9,953 nt of DNA from Syntrophomonadaceae bacterium. GTDB lineage: Bacteria; Bacillota; Syntrophomonadia; Syntrophomonadales; Syntrophomonadaceae. The notes beneath the pieces are model-generated. The model did no database searches. It had not been told where the DNA came from and saw nothing but the letters and a program-made list of their open reading frames with translations. Made by a program: the position numbers and the translations under genes. The stretch's first letter is position 1; every line of letters begins with the position of its first letter. This document shows positions 1 to 7,102 of the stretch, piece after piece. The stretch spans positions 1 to 9,953 of the forward strand of contig JAQVWB010000058.1 of the NCBI GenBank assembly GCA_028698695.1, given 5' to 3'.

Positions 1-264
1 AACTTAATTTGGTTGCGCAATATCCACTCTCTCTATTTTGGGCTATTACGCGAAGTTTAAAGGTTTTATATCATTATCACCTCCCCCTTAATGTATTTAT
101 TACGTAGCAAGATTTATGCCACTATTTCGAATAACGGAAAAATCCGAATATATAGACGTTTAAGAGTGTTCGCAGCAGATAATAAATATCTGAATATTCG
201 CAATATGAGAGAAGAATAATCCTGCTAATCAAGACAGGAGAAGGGATAGAAAAGGTATTGAACA
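1..264. other. Intergenic stretch with no recognised gene
   Basis: No open reading frame with a credible start and length was found on either strand here; together with 303-421 it makes a 421-base gap before the first gene. Small features are a purine-rich Shine-Dalgarno-like run on the minus strand (about 78-88) followed by an ATG that stops after two codons, and short AT-rich dyads around 125-150 and 178-196. No tRNA, riboswitch or repeat family was recognised. It may be the flank of a gene lying left of the window. Confidence 0.5.
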
Positions 265-302
265 AAAAACGCATGTCTCTCAAAATGAGAGGATGCGTTT
301 TT
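265..302. terminator. Bidirectional rho-independent terminator
   Basis: The arms AAAAACGCAT (265-274) and ATGCGTTTTT (293-302) are perfect reverse complements. Inside them CTCTCA (277-282) pairs with TGAGAG (286-291) around an AAA loop, with a small bulge between the two blocks. Both strands end in a T run, so it could stop transcription either way. It lies about 120 bases beyond the stop codon of the minus-strand sigma-54 activator and is its most likely terminator. It could also end a plus-strand gene left of the window. Confidence 0.8.
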
Positions 303-421
303 GATAAGATGCAAAATAGTTATGAACTTATTGCAATATAACAATATTGGTTTGCAAACTTGCAAAAAACCACTGTAGGTATTGACGGATAAAGGTTAAT
401 AGTAATGCAGATTTGCCTTGC
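303..421. other. Non-coding spacer 3' of the activator gene
   Basis: AT-rich, with no ORF. It contains the perfect 10-base palindrome GTTTGCAAAC followed closely by another TTGCAAA copy (about 351-367). On the minus strand this is the 3' untranslated region of the activator gene, upstream of the hairpin at 265-302. Confidence 0.4.
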
Positions 422-1780
422 TTAAGCCAAATTATATTTTTTAAGCTTCCGGTATAATACGGAAGGGTGTATGTCCAGAGTTCTGGCAGTTAGAGTTTTA
501 TTATTATTATTGGAGCGCAAAGTTTTCATTATTAATTGATATTCCAGGCTTTCTACTGCTTCATTTAAGGAGAGTGTAGTTCTAGCTTCACCCTTATTAT
601 TTTGTAAAGTAGGAAAATGATTTGGAACCAGAAATTTTCCACATTCCAAAAGTGCAAGGTTTATAGCTCTTTCCAATAAGTTTTCCAGTTCACGTATGTT
701 ACCTGGCCAGGAGTATTTTTCAAGTAACTTCAGAGCTTCAATATCAATACCTTCAATGTTGGTTAATAATTGACGATTAAGCTTCTTTATAAGAAATTCA
801 GTTAACAGAGATATATCATCAATTCGGTCCCGCAAAGGCGGCAGCATCAAAGAAACTACGTTTAAGCGGTAATATAAGTCTTCGCGGAATCTGCCTTCAG
901 CTACAGCTTTTTCTAAATCAGTATTGGTCGCGGCAATAACACGGGCGTTGGATTGGATTGTATAATTAGCTCCAACCGGTTCAAACTCTTTTTCCTGCAA
1001 AAAGCTAAGCAGCTTGGTTTGCATGGTTAAAGGCATCTCACCAATCTCATCCAAAAAAATAGTCCCCCGGTCGGCCAGTTCAAACTTACCCTTTTTACCT
1101 CCTTTGCGAGCGCCGGTAAAAGCACCTTCTTCATAGCCAAACAGTTCCGATTCCAGCAGGTTCTCGGGTATACAGGTGCAGTTGATTCGTACAAAGGGAT
1201 AATTCTTACGTTGCCCGCCATTATGAATGGCATGGGCAAATAGTTCTTTCCCGGTTCCGCTTTCCCCAATAATAAGAACATTGGAATTATTGTTGGCTAC
1301 TTGCAAGCTCAGAGATTTGGCCTGGCAGAGTTTAACATTATTGCCGATAATATCGTCCAGGCAATATTTGCCGCAGAATTTATTTGATGACATGGAAGCA
1401 GACTGATTAACAGGATCAATTAATTCCACCATATTGCGGGCGGTTGATAAATCCAGAAACAAAGTCTTGGACATAGCACCTATAATTTTACCGTTATTAT
1501 AAATAGGTACCCGCATTGATATCAGTTTTTGGCCGTTTACAACGCATAATTCACAGAGATTGGTTTCACCGGTTTTTATTGTGTGTGGCAATCTTGATTG
1601 AGGAATTATTTTTCCGATATGTTTACCCAGCAAAGCATCTGTTTTTACACCTAATATTTCAGCAATAGTTTCATTTGCTACCAGTATTTCGCAATCAGCA
1701 TTCACATAGATTACTCCCATATATGGGTTGTCTATCATGTGTTGGACAATACTCAGCATTTCCCGGTCATTAATCTTCAT
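422..1780 (-). CDS. Sigma-54-dependent transcriptional activator (PAS, AAA+, Fis-type HTH)
   Basis: Bacterial enhancer-binding protein of 452 residues that would use ATP hydrolysis to open sigma-54 RNA polymerase promoters. Residues about 10-115 look like a PAS sensory domain. The AAA+ core (about 140-385) shows Walker A GESGTGKE (172-179), the sigma-54 contact loop GAFTGA (219-224), Walker B IFLDEIG (241-247), sensor I (281-289), the arginine-finger stretch FREDLYYRLNV (298-308) and WPGNIRELEN (358-367). A Fis-like helix-turn-helix ends the protein (about 411-452). The frame stays open to 1843, but the ATG at 1780 has an excellent ribosome binding site and the extra 21 residues do not look like protein, so I start there. 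The PAS domain has a CxxC (C76, C79) and the linker a CxxxC (C136, C140). The ligand and target are unknown, and no clear sigma-54 promoter was found in the window. Confidence 0.93.
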   Translation of the reverse strand: MKINDREMLSIVQHMIDNPYMGVIYVNADCEILVANETIAEILGVKTDALLGKHIGKIIPQSRLPHTIKTGETNLCELCVVNGQKLISMRVPIYNNGKIIGAMSKTLFLDLSTARNMVELIDPVNQSASMSSNKFCGKYCLDDIIGNNVKLCQAKSLSLQVANNNSNVLIIGESGTGKELFAHAIHNGGQRKNYPFVRINCTCIPENLLESELFGYEEGAFTGARKGGKKGKFELADRGTIFLDEIGEMPLTMQTKLLSFLQEKEFEPVGANYTIQSNARVIAATNTDLEKAVAEGRFREDLYYRLNVVSLMLPPLRDRIDDISLLTEFLIKKLNRQLLTNIEGIDIEALKLLEKYSWPGNIRELENLLERAINLALLECGKFLVPNHFPTLQNNKGEARTTLSLNEAVESLEYQLIMKTLRSNNNNKTLTARTLDIHPSVLYRKLKKYNLA

Positions 1781-1787
1781 GCTATTA

Positions 1788-1795
1788 CCCCCCCC
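1788..1795 (-). promoter_or_regulatory. G8 Shine-Dalgarno of the sigma-54 activator
   Basis: On the minus strand an A followed by eight G residues lies 7 bases before the ATG at 1780. This decides the start in favour of 1780 over the upstream in-frame ATG at 1843. A pure homopolymer as ribosome binding site could in principle vary in length by slippage. Confidence 0.7.
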
Positions 1796-1853
1796 TAAGT
1801 TATAGCAAAAAAAGCAACTATCCCCCATATAATAATATACCATAAGAACAAGG

Positions 1854-1859
1854 ATTATA
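1854..1859 (-). promoter_or_regulatory. Possible -10 element of the activator gene
   Basis: A perfect TATAAT on the minus strand lies about 75 bases upstream of the chosen start. The only -35-like hexamers nearby are poor: TTGAAT sits with a 14-base spacer and TTTATT with an 18-base spacer. The region is very AT-rich, so this is a weak call. Confidence 0.3.
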
Positions 1860-1936
1860 TCATATTAAACTATATTCAATAAACGGAGAAACATAAAAGG
1901 CATTGGAATTAATCCAGTGTGTGAATTAACGCTCCC

Positions 1937-1982
1937 AATAAAAAAACCAGCAGTACAATTCTGGCAAACACTGCTGGTTTTT
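1937..1982 (-). terminator. Terminator of rnpB
   Basis: Perfect 12-base inverted repeat, AAAACCAGCAGT (1943-1954) with ACTGCTGGTTTT (1970-1981), around a 15-base loop. On the minus strand it is followed by further T residues. It lies about 10 bases past the 3' end of the RNase P RNA and would separate rnpB from the activator gene. Confidence 0.85.
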
Positions 1983-1992
1983 CAAATTATTT

Positions 1993-2413
1993 AAGTAAGT
2001 AAATCTGTAAGCGGAGTTCTGTTTTCGATAGTCATCTATCTGGAATACCAGTTGCCTGGTACTTCAAGCGACCTAACCCGGGAACGGAACGGGCTATTCC
2101 ATTGTTCCTCTATTTGGTCTTGCTCCAGGTGGGGTTTGCCTAGCCATTTAGTCACCTAAATGCTGGTGAGCTCTTACCTCACCGTTCCACCCTTACTCCG
2201 GCACTCAAAGTAATTTAATTTGCTAAAAGTAGTTTAGAGCCGGTTAATTCATTGTCCTTTTAACAATTAAATTTTTTTGAGTGCCGGGGCGGTTTATTTC
2301 TGTGGCACTTTCCTTGAGGTCACCCTCACTGGACGTTATCCAGCACCCTGCCCTGTGGAGCTCCGACTTTCCTCAGACTGTTTCCAGCCCGCGACTATCC
2401 GATTTACTTACTT
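1993..2413 (-). ncRNA. rnpB: RNase P RNA (type A)
   Basis: The catalytic RNA of ribonuclease P, which removes 5' leaders from tRNA precursors. On the minus strand the 5' conserved block GAGGAAAGTC (2365-2374) is followed by the CACAGGGCAGGGTGCTGG block. Later come GGCAAACCCCACC, AGCAAGACCAAATAG, GGGTTAGGTCGCTTGA and the 3' core ACAGAAC...CGCTTAC near 2005-2022. The ends pair perfectly: AAGTAAGTAAATC (from 2413) with GATTTACTTACTT (to 1993), forming a 13-bp P1 that sets the boundaries. The order and the P16/P17 region resemble the E. coli type A RNA rather than the Bacillus type B. At about 421 nt it is on the long side, mainly because of an extended hairpin at 2200-2285. The open frame across 2281-2463 on the opposite strand is a shadow. 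Confidence 0.97.
2200..2285 (-). other. Extended P12-like hairpin inside rnpB
   Basis: The arms GGCACTCAAA (2200-2209) and TTTGAGTGCC (2276-2285) pair perfectly. A second arm, AATTTAATT with its complement, continues the stem inside. The AT-rich insert of about 66 bases sits where the variable P12 helix is expected and accounts for the unusual length of this RNA. Confidence 0.65.
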
Positions 2414-2435
2414 TATTTATTGAGCATGCTATGTC

Positions 2436-2464
2436 ATTATATATAAGTAAAGTGCTGCTGTAAA
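2436..2464 (-). promoter_or_regulatory. rnpB promoter
   Basis: On the minus strand TTTACA (2464-2459) and a perfect TATAAT (2441-2436) are exactly 17 bases apart, a near-consensus housekeeping sigma-factor promoter. Transcription would begin near 2428, about 15 bases before the P1 helix, which implies short 5' trimming. Confidence 0.8.
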
Positions 2465-2570
2465 GTCAGAGAAATTTCTACCTTTTTAAGTTAATTATTA
2501 TTTTTTCAGGCAGGAAATATAATATTAATATCGAATACTTGACAAGTAGGAGAGGGAACCCTTTGTTTTC

Positions 2571-2599
2571 TTGTGTTGCACTGGCAAAAGTAATACAAT
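2571..2599 (+). promoter_or_regulatory. Candidate promoter of the 109-residue membrane protein gene
   Basis: TTGTGT (2571-2576) and TACAAT (2594-2599) are 17 bases apart and lie about 30 bases before the start codon. A perfect TTGACA at 2539-2544 is also present, but no good -10 lies at the right distance from it. Confidence 0.4.
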
Positions 2600-2629
2600 A
2601 TTTAAAACTGGTAAGAGGGGGGTGAAAGA

Positions 2630-2959
2630 GTGTTGGCAATTTTCGGTTCGGCTTCAGCAGGAGGTTCTGGCCTGTTTTCCAATCCGCTCGTCATTATGTT
2701 GGTGGTAATACTGGGGATTTTCATTTTCCTCAAGTTTTGTGGTTGGGCAAAGAAATTTGAGCTATCCGCAGGAGCGAAAAAGGCTATTTATATTCTTACC
2801 GGGATTGGTATGGTCGGATTCAATGTGTATTATTCGTTGGGAAATAAAGCTATTGTAGCAAGCAATAACTGGTCGACTGCTACCAATGCACTTTTGGTAT
2901 CATTGGTATGGGTATTTATCTTTGCCTTTGCTTTAATGGCGGAGACTAAAGCTGAATAA
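2630..2959 (+). CDS. Small three-helix membrane protein of unknown function
   Basis: I do not recognise this 109-residue protein. Three hydrophobic segments are clear: about residues 18-38, 51-70 and 85-104. Two short loops separate them, one carrying lysines (KKFELSAGAKK) and one polar with a conspicuous NNWS. The start is GTG at 2630, preceded by a GGGGGGTGA-type ribosome binding site at 2617-2625; a TTG start one codon later is possible. The reading frame is clean, and the gene has its own likely promoter and a strong terminator, so it is probably monocistronic. It lies between rnpB, which is divergent, and the corrinoid-activator-like gene. No catalytic or binding motif is visible, so function cannot be inferred. 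Confidence 0.8.
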   Translation: MLAIFGSASAGGSGLFSNPLVIMLVVILGIFIFLKFCGWAKKFELSAGAKKAIYILTGIGMVGFNVYYSLGNKAIVASNNWSTATNALLVSLVWVFIFAFALMAETKAE

Positions 2960-2972
2960 TCATGAACGGAAT

Positions 2973-2998
2973 AGGCGGCTTAAAGCCGCCTTTTTGTT
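2973..2998 (+). terminator. Terminator after the 109-residue membrane protein gene
   Basis: The stem AGGCGGC / GCCGCCT (2973-2979 with 2985-2991) has a 5-base loop and is followed by TTTTTGTTATTTTT. This is a textbook rho-independent terminator, 14 bases after the stop codon. Confidence 0.92.
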
Positions 2999-3039
2999 AT
3001 TTTTAAGACATTACAGGGTATTAACAGGAGAATTAATAA

Positions 3040-4833
3040 ATGCAGGAACAGGTGAAAATAAATTTAATAGCTGCTGATGGCAAAAGTTATTCCCAATGGG
3101 CACCGGTTGGTAAAAGTCTCTGGGAGATACTGGCCACTTCGATATCAGGTTTTGCAGCTGAGTGTGGGGGTAGAGGGACCTGCGGAAAATGCAAGGTGCG
3201 TGTAGCCGGTGAAATCAGTCCCATAACCGAGGAAGAAAAAGCTAAATTATTACCGGATGAACTAAACAGCGGAGAAAGATTAGCCTGTTATACCAGGGTA
3301 ATGGGAACGGTAGATGTCCATCTTCCTTATATGGTCGAAGATATTTTGCCAGCTTCAATGGCTAAACCAGTAAGCGGAAAAAAGGCGGCCCAGTATCGTA
3401 AATTCTTTATACCTGGTCTGGATAAGCAAAATCCCCAGCCGGTTTATCAGCGTATTCGTCAAGCTTTACCGGAACTGGAGTTCCAGATTACAGTTAAAAA
3501 TCTAAATGAGTTGGCCGGGTTGGATCGGGAAGGACGTCCTTCACTGGAGTTAATCGGGTTGATATTGGATAATAAGTATTTGTTGTATGCTGGTAGAAAT
3601 GAAAAACCTGCCTATGGCATAGCTCTGGATTTGGGAACTACCAGTTTATTGGCTTCATTAATCAATCTGGTTGATGGTCAGGTAATGGGGATAGTATCAC
3701 AGACTAATATGCAAAGGATTTATGGTGCTGATATTATCAGCCGCGTAAGTTACTGTTTGGAACATGAGGACGGATTGGAAAAATTACATCAGATTTTATT
3801 AAATAATATTAACAGCATGATTGAAGATTTGTTAAATCAGGTTGATGCTTACGCTGATGATGTCTATCGTTACACAGTGGTGGGCAATCCGGTGATGCTG
3901 CATCTATTTATGAATCTTAGAGTAAATGGATTTGCATCTGCACCTTATGCAGGGTTATTCCTGGATAGTATGGAAATGCCTGCGGCTTCATTAGGGTTGC
4001 CAGCCGGGGGACAAGTACCTGTACATATTCTTCCTCAGGCAGGGGGATTTGTGGGAGCCGATGCAGTGGCAGGGCTATTGGCTTTGCCTTCTGACCGCAA
4101 AAGATATCTATTTATTGATATTGGAACCAATGGTGAGATTATTCTCGCAGATGGAACGGCTATGTGGGCTGCATCAACTGCAGCAGGCCCGGCCCTGGAA
4201 GGTGGCAATATCAGTTGTGGAATGAGAGCTACCAGCGGAGCTATTGATCGGATTTGGTTTACAGAAGCGGGGAAAATACAATTTAATGTTCTGGGTTCAG
4301 GAGTACCCCGAGGTATTTGCGGATCAGCAATTCTGGATATGCTGGCAGTTTTACTGAAAGCCGGTTATATTGACCAATCGGGAGCAGTAACTGAAAAAGG
4401 TGAGAGTTATCATTTATATGCAGATGGATTTATACTGACTGACAGCAGTGAGCATAATACTGAACGGGTAATCTTTACTATTGAAGATATCAGGCAGGTG
4501 CAATTGGCTAAAGCAGCTATTCGTACCGGCATCGATATATTATTAAATAGGGCCCGGATGACCTGGCAGGATTTAGACCATATTTATCTGGCGGGTGCCT
4601 TTGGTCAGGCAGTTGATGCTTTAAATGCTATAGAAACAGGATTGCTGCCACCAATTTTGCCTTCCAAAGTAGAATTATTGGGGAATGCGGCTATGACGGG
4701 AGCAATTGCTGCTTTGTTAAATAATGATTGTGCCAGACGGACTGTAGATTACCAACAGCGTATCAAATATATAGATTTGGCTCTGGAACCACAATTCCAG
4801 GAGTTGTTTATGCAGAATATTAATCTAGGCTAA
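3040..4833 (+). CDS. [2Fe-2S]-ASKHA protein, RACE-type corrinoid activator (DUF4445 family)
   Basis: This 597-residue protein has the layout of reductive activators of corrinoid enzymes (RACE). These use an iron-sulfur cluster and ATP to return oxidised Co(II) corrinoid proteins to Co(I). The N-terminal ferredoxin-like domain has the plant-type ligand pattern C42-x5-C48-x2-C51-x31-C83. A linker leads to an ASKHA-fold domain with phosphate-1 motif DLGTTSLL (197-204), phosphate-2 motif FIDIGTNGEI (358-367), GPALEGGN (383-390) and an adenosine-type motif IYLAGAFGQ (515-523). No C-terminal [4Fe-4S] cysteine cluster as in the RamA branch is seen. The start has AGGAG at 3026-3030. The gene follows a terminator directly and is probably co-transcribed with the dehydrogenase 98 bases downstream. 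No corrinoid protein or methyltransferase lies in the window, so its partner is unknown. The family is certain; the role is inferred. Confidence 0.9.
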   Translation: MQEQVKINLIAADGKSYSQWAPVGKSLWEILATSISGFAAECGGRGTCGKCKVRVAGEISPITEEEKAKLLPDELNSGERLACYTRVMGTVDVHLPYMVEDILPASMAKPVSGKKAAQYRKFFIPGLDKQNPQPVYQRIRQALPELEFQITVKNLNELAGLDREGRPSLELIGLILDNKYLLYAGRNEKPAYGIALDLGTTSLLASLINLVDGQVMGIVSQTNMQRIYGADIISRVSYCLEHEDGLEKLHQILLNNINSMIEDLLNQVDAYADDVYRYTVVGNPVMLHLFMNLRVNGFASAPYAGLFLDSMEMPAASLGLPAGGQVPVHILPQAGGFVGADAVAGLLALPSDRKRYLFIDIGTNGEIILADGTAMWAASTAAGPALEGGNISCGMRATSGAIDRIWFTEAGKIQFNVLGSGVPRGICGSAILDMLAVLLKAGYIDQSGAVTEKGESYHLYADGFILTDSSEHNTERVIFTIEDIRQVQLAKAAIRTGIDILLNRARMTWQDLDHIYLAGAFGQAVDALNAIETGLLPPILPSKVELLGNAAMTGAIAALLNNDCARRTVDYQQRIKYIDLALEPQFQELFMQNINLG

Positions 4834-4931
4834 AATATCCCGTAAAGACCGGTCAAAAGGATTTCATACCCCGGGTGTGGAATTTAAATATAAAAGTTTA
4901 AGGCCGGGAAAATAATGAAATGGAGTTGAAA

Positions 4932-5693
4932 ATGATGAAATTAGAAGGGAAAGTAGCTTTTGTTACTGGTGGCGGAACCGGAATCGGAAAATCAGCTGCC
5001 ATTGCTCTGGCCAAAGAAGGTGCGAAGGTATTGGTTATGGGACGCCGTCCTGATCCATTACAGGAAACAGTCAGCGAGATTGAAGCTGCGGGCGGAACTG
5101 CCAGGTATTTTGCAGGTGATGTTACTGCGCAAGCTGATTTGGAGCAGATCAGGGATATAATTGACCAGGAATGGGGCCGCCTGGATGTCCTGGTTAATAA
5201 TGCCGGGTCCGGATTACGGAAACCTTTTCTGGATACAACCCTGGATGAGCTTGATTATCTGTATAAAGTTGATTTACGCAGTGTATTTGCAGTTTCACAG
5301 GTTATGCTCCCGCTCATGCAAAAGAATGAAGGGGGAAGCATTATTAATGTTTCATCAATACTGGGAGTGTTCGGTGGTAAATACTCCACTGCTTATTGCG
5401 CTATGAAGGGTGGCGTAGTTCAATTTACCAGAGCGCTGGCTTCTGAAATTGGACCGGCGGTAAGGGTGAACTGTTTATGTCCTTCGCATATTGTAACTCC
5501 CATGATGCAGCCGGAAATAGACCGATTGGAGGCGGCAGGTAAAATGGATAAATTAAATCGGCTGTTTCCGATGAAAAGAGTGGGATATCCGGAAGATATG
5601 GACGGCAGTATCATATTCTTCGCTTCAGATGACTCTCGCTGGCTGACGGGGAACATTTTTATTATTGATGGCGGTATGTCCTGTTATGTTTAG
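4932..5693 (+). CDS. Short-chain dehydrogenase/reductase (FabG-like, probably NADP-linked)
   Basis: Classical SDR oxidoreductase, 253 residues from the chosen start. Numbered from the upstream ATG at 4920, the cofactor motif TGGGTGIG is at 16-23, the GRR after the second strand (41-43) favours NADP(H), GDVT is at 66-69 and NNAG at 93-96. The catalytic set is S145/S146 with YCAMK (Y159, K163), and the end TGNIFIIDGGMS is typical of the family. Three in-frame ATGs compete (4920, 4932, 4935). GGAG at 4922-4925 sits 6 to 9 bases before the latter two, and homologues usually begin MKLEGKVA, so 4920 is unlikely. The gene is probably in one transcript with the preceding RACE-type gene, as no terminator lies between. 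The substrate cannot be told from sequence: a 3-oxoacyl reductase, a 3-hydroxyacyl or other alcohol dehydrogenase are all possible. Confidence 0.92.
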   Translation: MMKLEGKVAFVTGGGTGIGKSAAIALAKEGAKVLVMGRRPDPLQETVSEIEAAGGTARYFAGDVTAQADLEQIRDIIDQEWGRLDVLVNNAGSGLRKPFLDTTLDELDYLYKVDLRSVFAVSQVMLPLMQKNEGGSIINVSSILGVFGGKYSTAYCAMKGGVVQFTRALASEIGPAVRVNCLCPSHIVTPMMQPEIDRLEAAGKMDKLNRLFPMKRVGYPEDMDGSIIFFASDDSRWLTGNIFIIDGGMSCYV

Positions 5694-5700
5694 ACTATAG

Positions 5701-5772
5701 AAAAAAGCCTTCAGAGCGTCAAAAAAGGTGCTGTTCGCCTTTTTTGACGCTCTGTTTGATTCCGGCTTTTTT
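5701..5772. terminator. Nested bidirectional terminator between convergent genes
   Basis: An inner stem pairs 5712-5730 with 5736-5754 (19 bp, one G-T pair, 5-base loop). It is enclosed by a second perfect pairing, AAAAAAGCC (5701-5709) with GGCTTTTTT (5764-5772). T runs follow on both strands. It sits between the stop of the dehydrogenase (5693) and the stop of the convergent DUF1015 gene (5784), so it can end both transcripts. Confidence 0.9.
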
Positions 5773-5783
5773 ATTGTACTGAA

Positions 5784-7088
5784 TTAACGAATATCCATGT
5801 CATTAATTATTAGACCGGTAATAAGTTTGGGATAAAAATAGGTTGATTTCTGTGGCATTTTATCCCGGGCCTGGGCAACAGCCACAATTTCATCAACTCC
5901 GGTGGCATTAAGCAAAAATCCAACCTGATATTGTTTGCTGTCTATTTGCTCGATTACCCATTGTTCACTGCGGCTATAAGCCAGATTATCTTGGTTTTTG
6001 CGTTCTTGGGCACCAATTCCCAGAATATTATCAAGAATCATATTATCCAGTATGGCTACATCCAGGTTTTTCCAGGCAACTGAGCGTTCCCGGGGCAGAT
6101 ATTGTTCGAGTGCCTGCGGGTCTTTTAATTGTAAAAGATAAAGATTATCATCGACATACATGCCGAAAACATGTTGCTCGCTGCCACGAAGTTTAATTTC
6201 CTTCATAAACTCAACCAGATTATTTTTATTCGCGTAAATATCAATATCAAATAAATCATTTAATTGCTTAAGCAGTTTGGCGCTGTTAAAACTTTTAATG
6301 TTTCCCACGACACGATGAGTAGGCAGTACCAATAGTCCCTCATCAAATAAATTCACGAGGGTAGTTAATACATAATCATAATCAGGTAGTCCCTGCTCCC
6401 GCATTTCATTGGCATATTCAAGTGCAGTTTCATAGCGGTGATGGCCATCAGCAATAAAAATTTGTTTATCAGCCATAGCTGACTGTACAGCCTGTATAAC
6501 TTCCGGATTATTAATCACCCAAATCCTATGGGTCTCATCAACTTCATCAATTATTTCAATATCAGGCAGTTTGCCTTTTACTGTTTTTTTCAATAAAAAA
6601 TCTATAGCTCTCTCTTCATCTGAGTAAAGACCAAATATGGAACTGAAATTTGAGTGTGTGGAGCGCATTAATTGCAAACGGTCAGCTTTGGGTTTAGATA
6701 AGGTTTCTTCATGGGGGAGAATAGTACCCTGTTCATAAGGTTCCACCTTCAGTCCACAAATAAAACCGGTGCGTATAGTGCGTATACCCTGATTGAGGAA
6801 TTCCTGCTCATATAAATACAGGGATGGCAGTTGTTCAGGTAAAAGAACTTCCTCTTCCAACCATTTATCAATATAGTTTTTTGCCCTGGTATAGCGGTTA
6901 TTGGCTGGTGTATCCTGAGGAAAAGTTAAACCCAGTTCCAGACGGATAATGTTTGCCGGGTGTTCGGCATAATACTTGGCTTGGGCTGTATCGTCTATGA
7001 TATCATATGGGGGAGTGACTACTGAGGATAGATTGGTTATCTTTTCCGGATTATAACGAAGCCCTTTAAATGCAACAATATTGGCCAT
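5784..7088 (-). CDS. DUF1015 family protein of unknown function
   Basis: A 434-residue soluble protein recognised as DUF1015 by three blocks: TPPYDI near the N-terminus (25-30), the mid-region HEETLSKPKADRL (126-138), and the signature ADGHHRYETAL (213-223), followed by LPTHR (255-259). Length is normal for the family. Biochemical function is not established. The DGHHR block is reminiscent of ParB/Srx-type folds, but this is only a resemblance. The frame extends to an ATG at 7127, but family members usually begin M-x-x-(I/V)-x-(A/P)-F-(K/R)-G, matching the start at 7088. The ribosome binding site AAGGAGGG (7103-7110) is 14 bases from this ATG, longer than usual, so the start is slightly uncertain. 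The gene is alone on its strand, convergent with the dehydrogenase and divergent from the PHP gene. Confidence 0.88.
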   Translation of the reverse strand: MANIVAFKGLRYNPEKITNLSSVVTPPYDIIDDTAQAKYYAEHPANIIRLELGLTFPQDTPANNRYTRAKNYIDKWLEEEVLLPEQLPSLYLYEQEFLNQGIRTIRTGFICGLKVEPYEQGTILPHEETLSKPKADRLQLMRSTHSNFSSIFGLYSDEERAIDFLLKKTVKGKLPDIEIIDEVDETHRIWVINNPEVIQAVQSAMADKQIFIADGHHRYETALEYANEMREQGLPDYDYVLTTLVNLFDEGLLVLPTHRVVGNIKSFNSAKLLKQLNDLFDIDIYANKNNLVEFMKEIKLRGSEQHVFGMYVDDNLYLLQLKDPQALEQYLPRERSVAWKNLDVAILDNMILDNILGIGAQERKNQDNLAYSRSEQWVIEQIDSKQYQVGFLLNATGVDEIVAVAQARDKMPQKSTYFYPKLITGLIINDMDIR

Positions 7089-7102
7089 AAGTTTTAAGAG
7101 TT

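Noticed and set aside
72..88. Strong minus-strand Shine-Dalgarno (GGGGGAGGTGA) followed by ATG
   Set aside because: The ATG frame is ATG ATA TAA, a two-codon ORF, and the other frames also stop soon. It could be a leader or a broken gene start, but nothing supports a product.
259..342. TTG-initiated 27-codon plus-strand ORF after an AAAAGG
   Set aside because: It runs straight through the strong terminator hairpin at 265-302, and its composition is not protein-like.
2303..2317. Sigma-54-like sequence TGGCAC-N5-TTGA on the plus strand
   Set aside because: It lacks the essential C of the -12 GC, lies inside rnpB, and is about 300 bases from the nearest downstream gene. Probably chance.
2281..2463. 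A 60-codon plus-strand open frame
   Set aside because: It lies antisense to the conserved 5' part of RNase P RNA and its promoter; the open frame is a by-product of the RNA sequence.
4834..4931. Spacer between the RACE-type gene and the dehydrogenase examined for a terminator or promoter
   Set aside because: Only the short palindrome GACCGGTC and a TATAAA without a properly spaced -35 are present. There is no hairpin with a T run, so co-transcription is the simpler reading.
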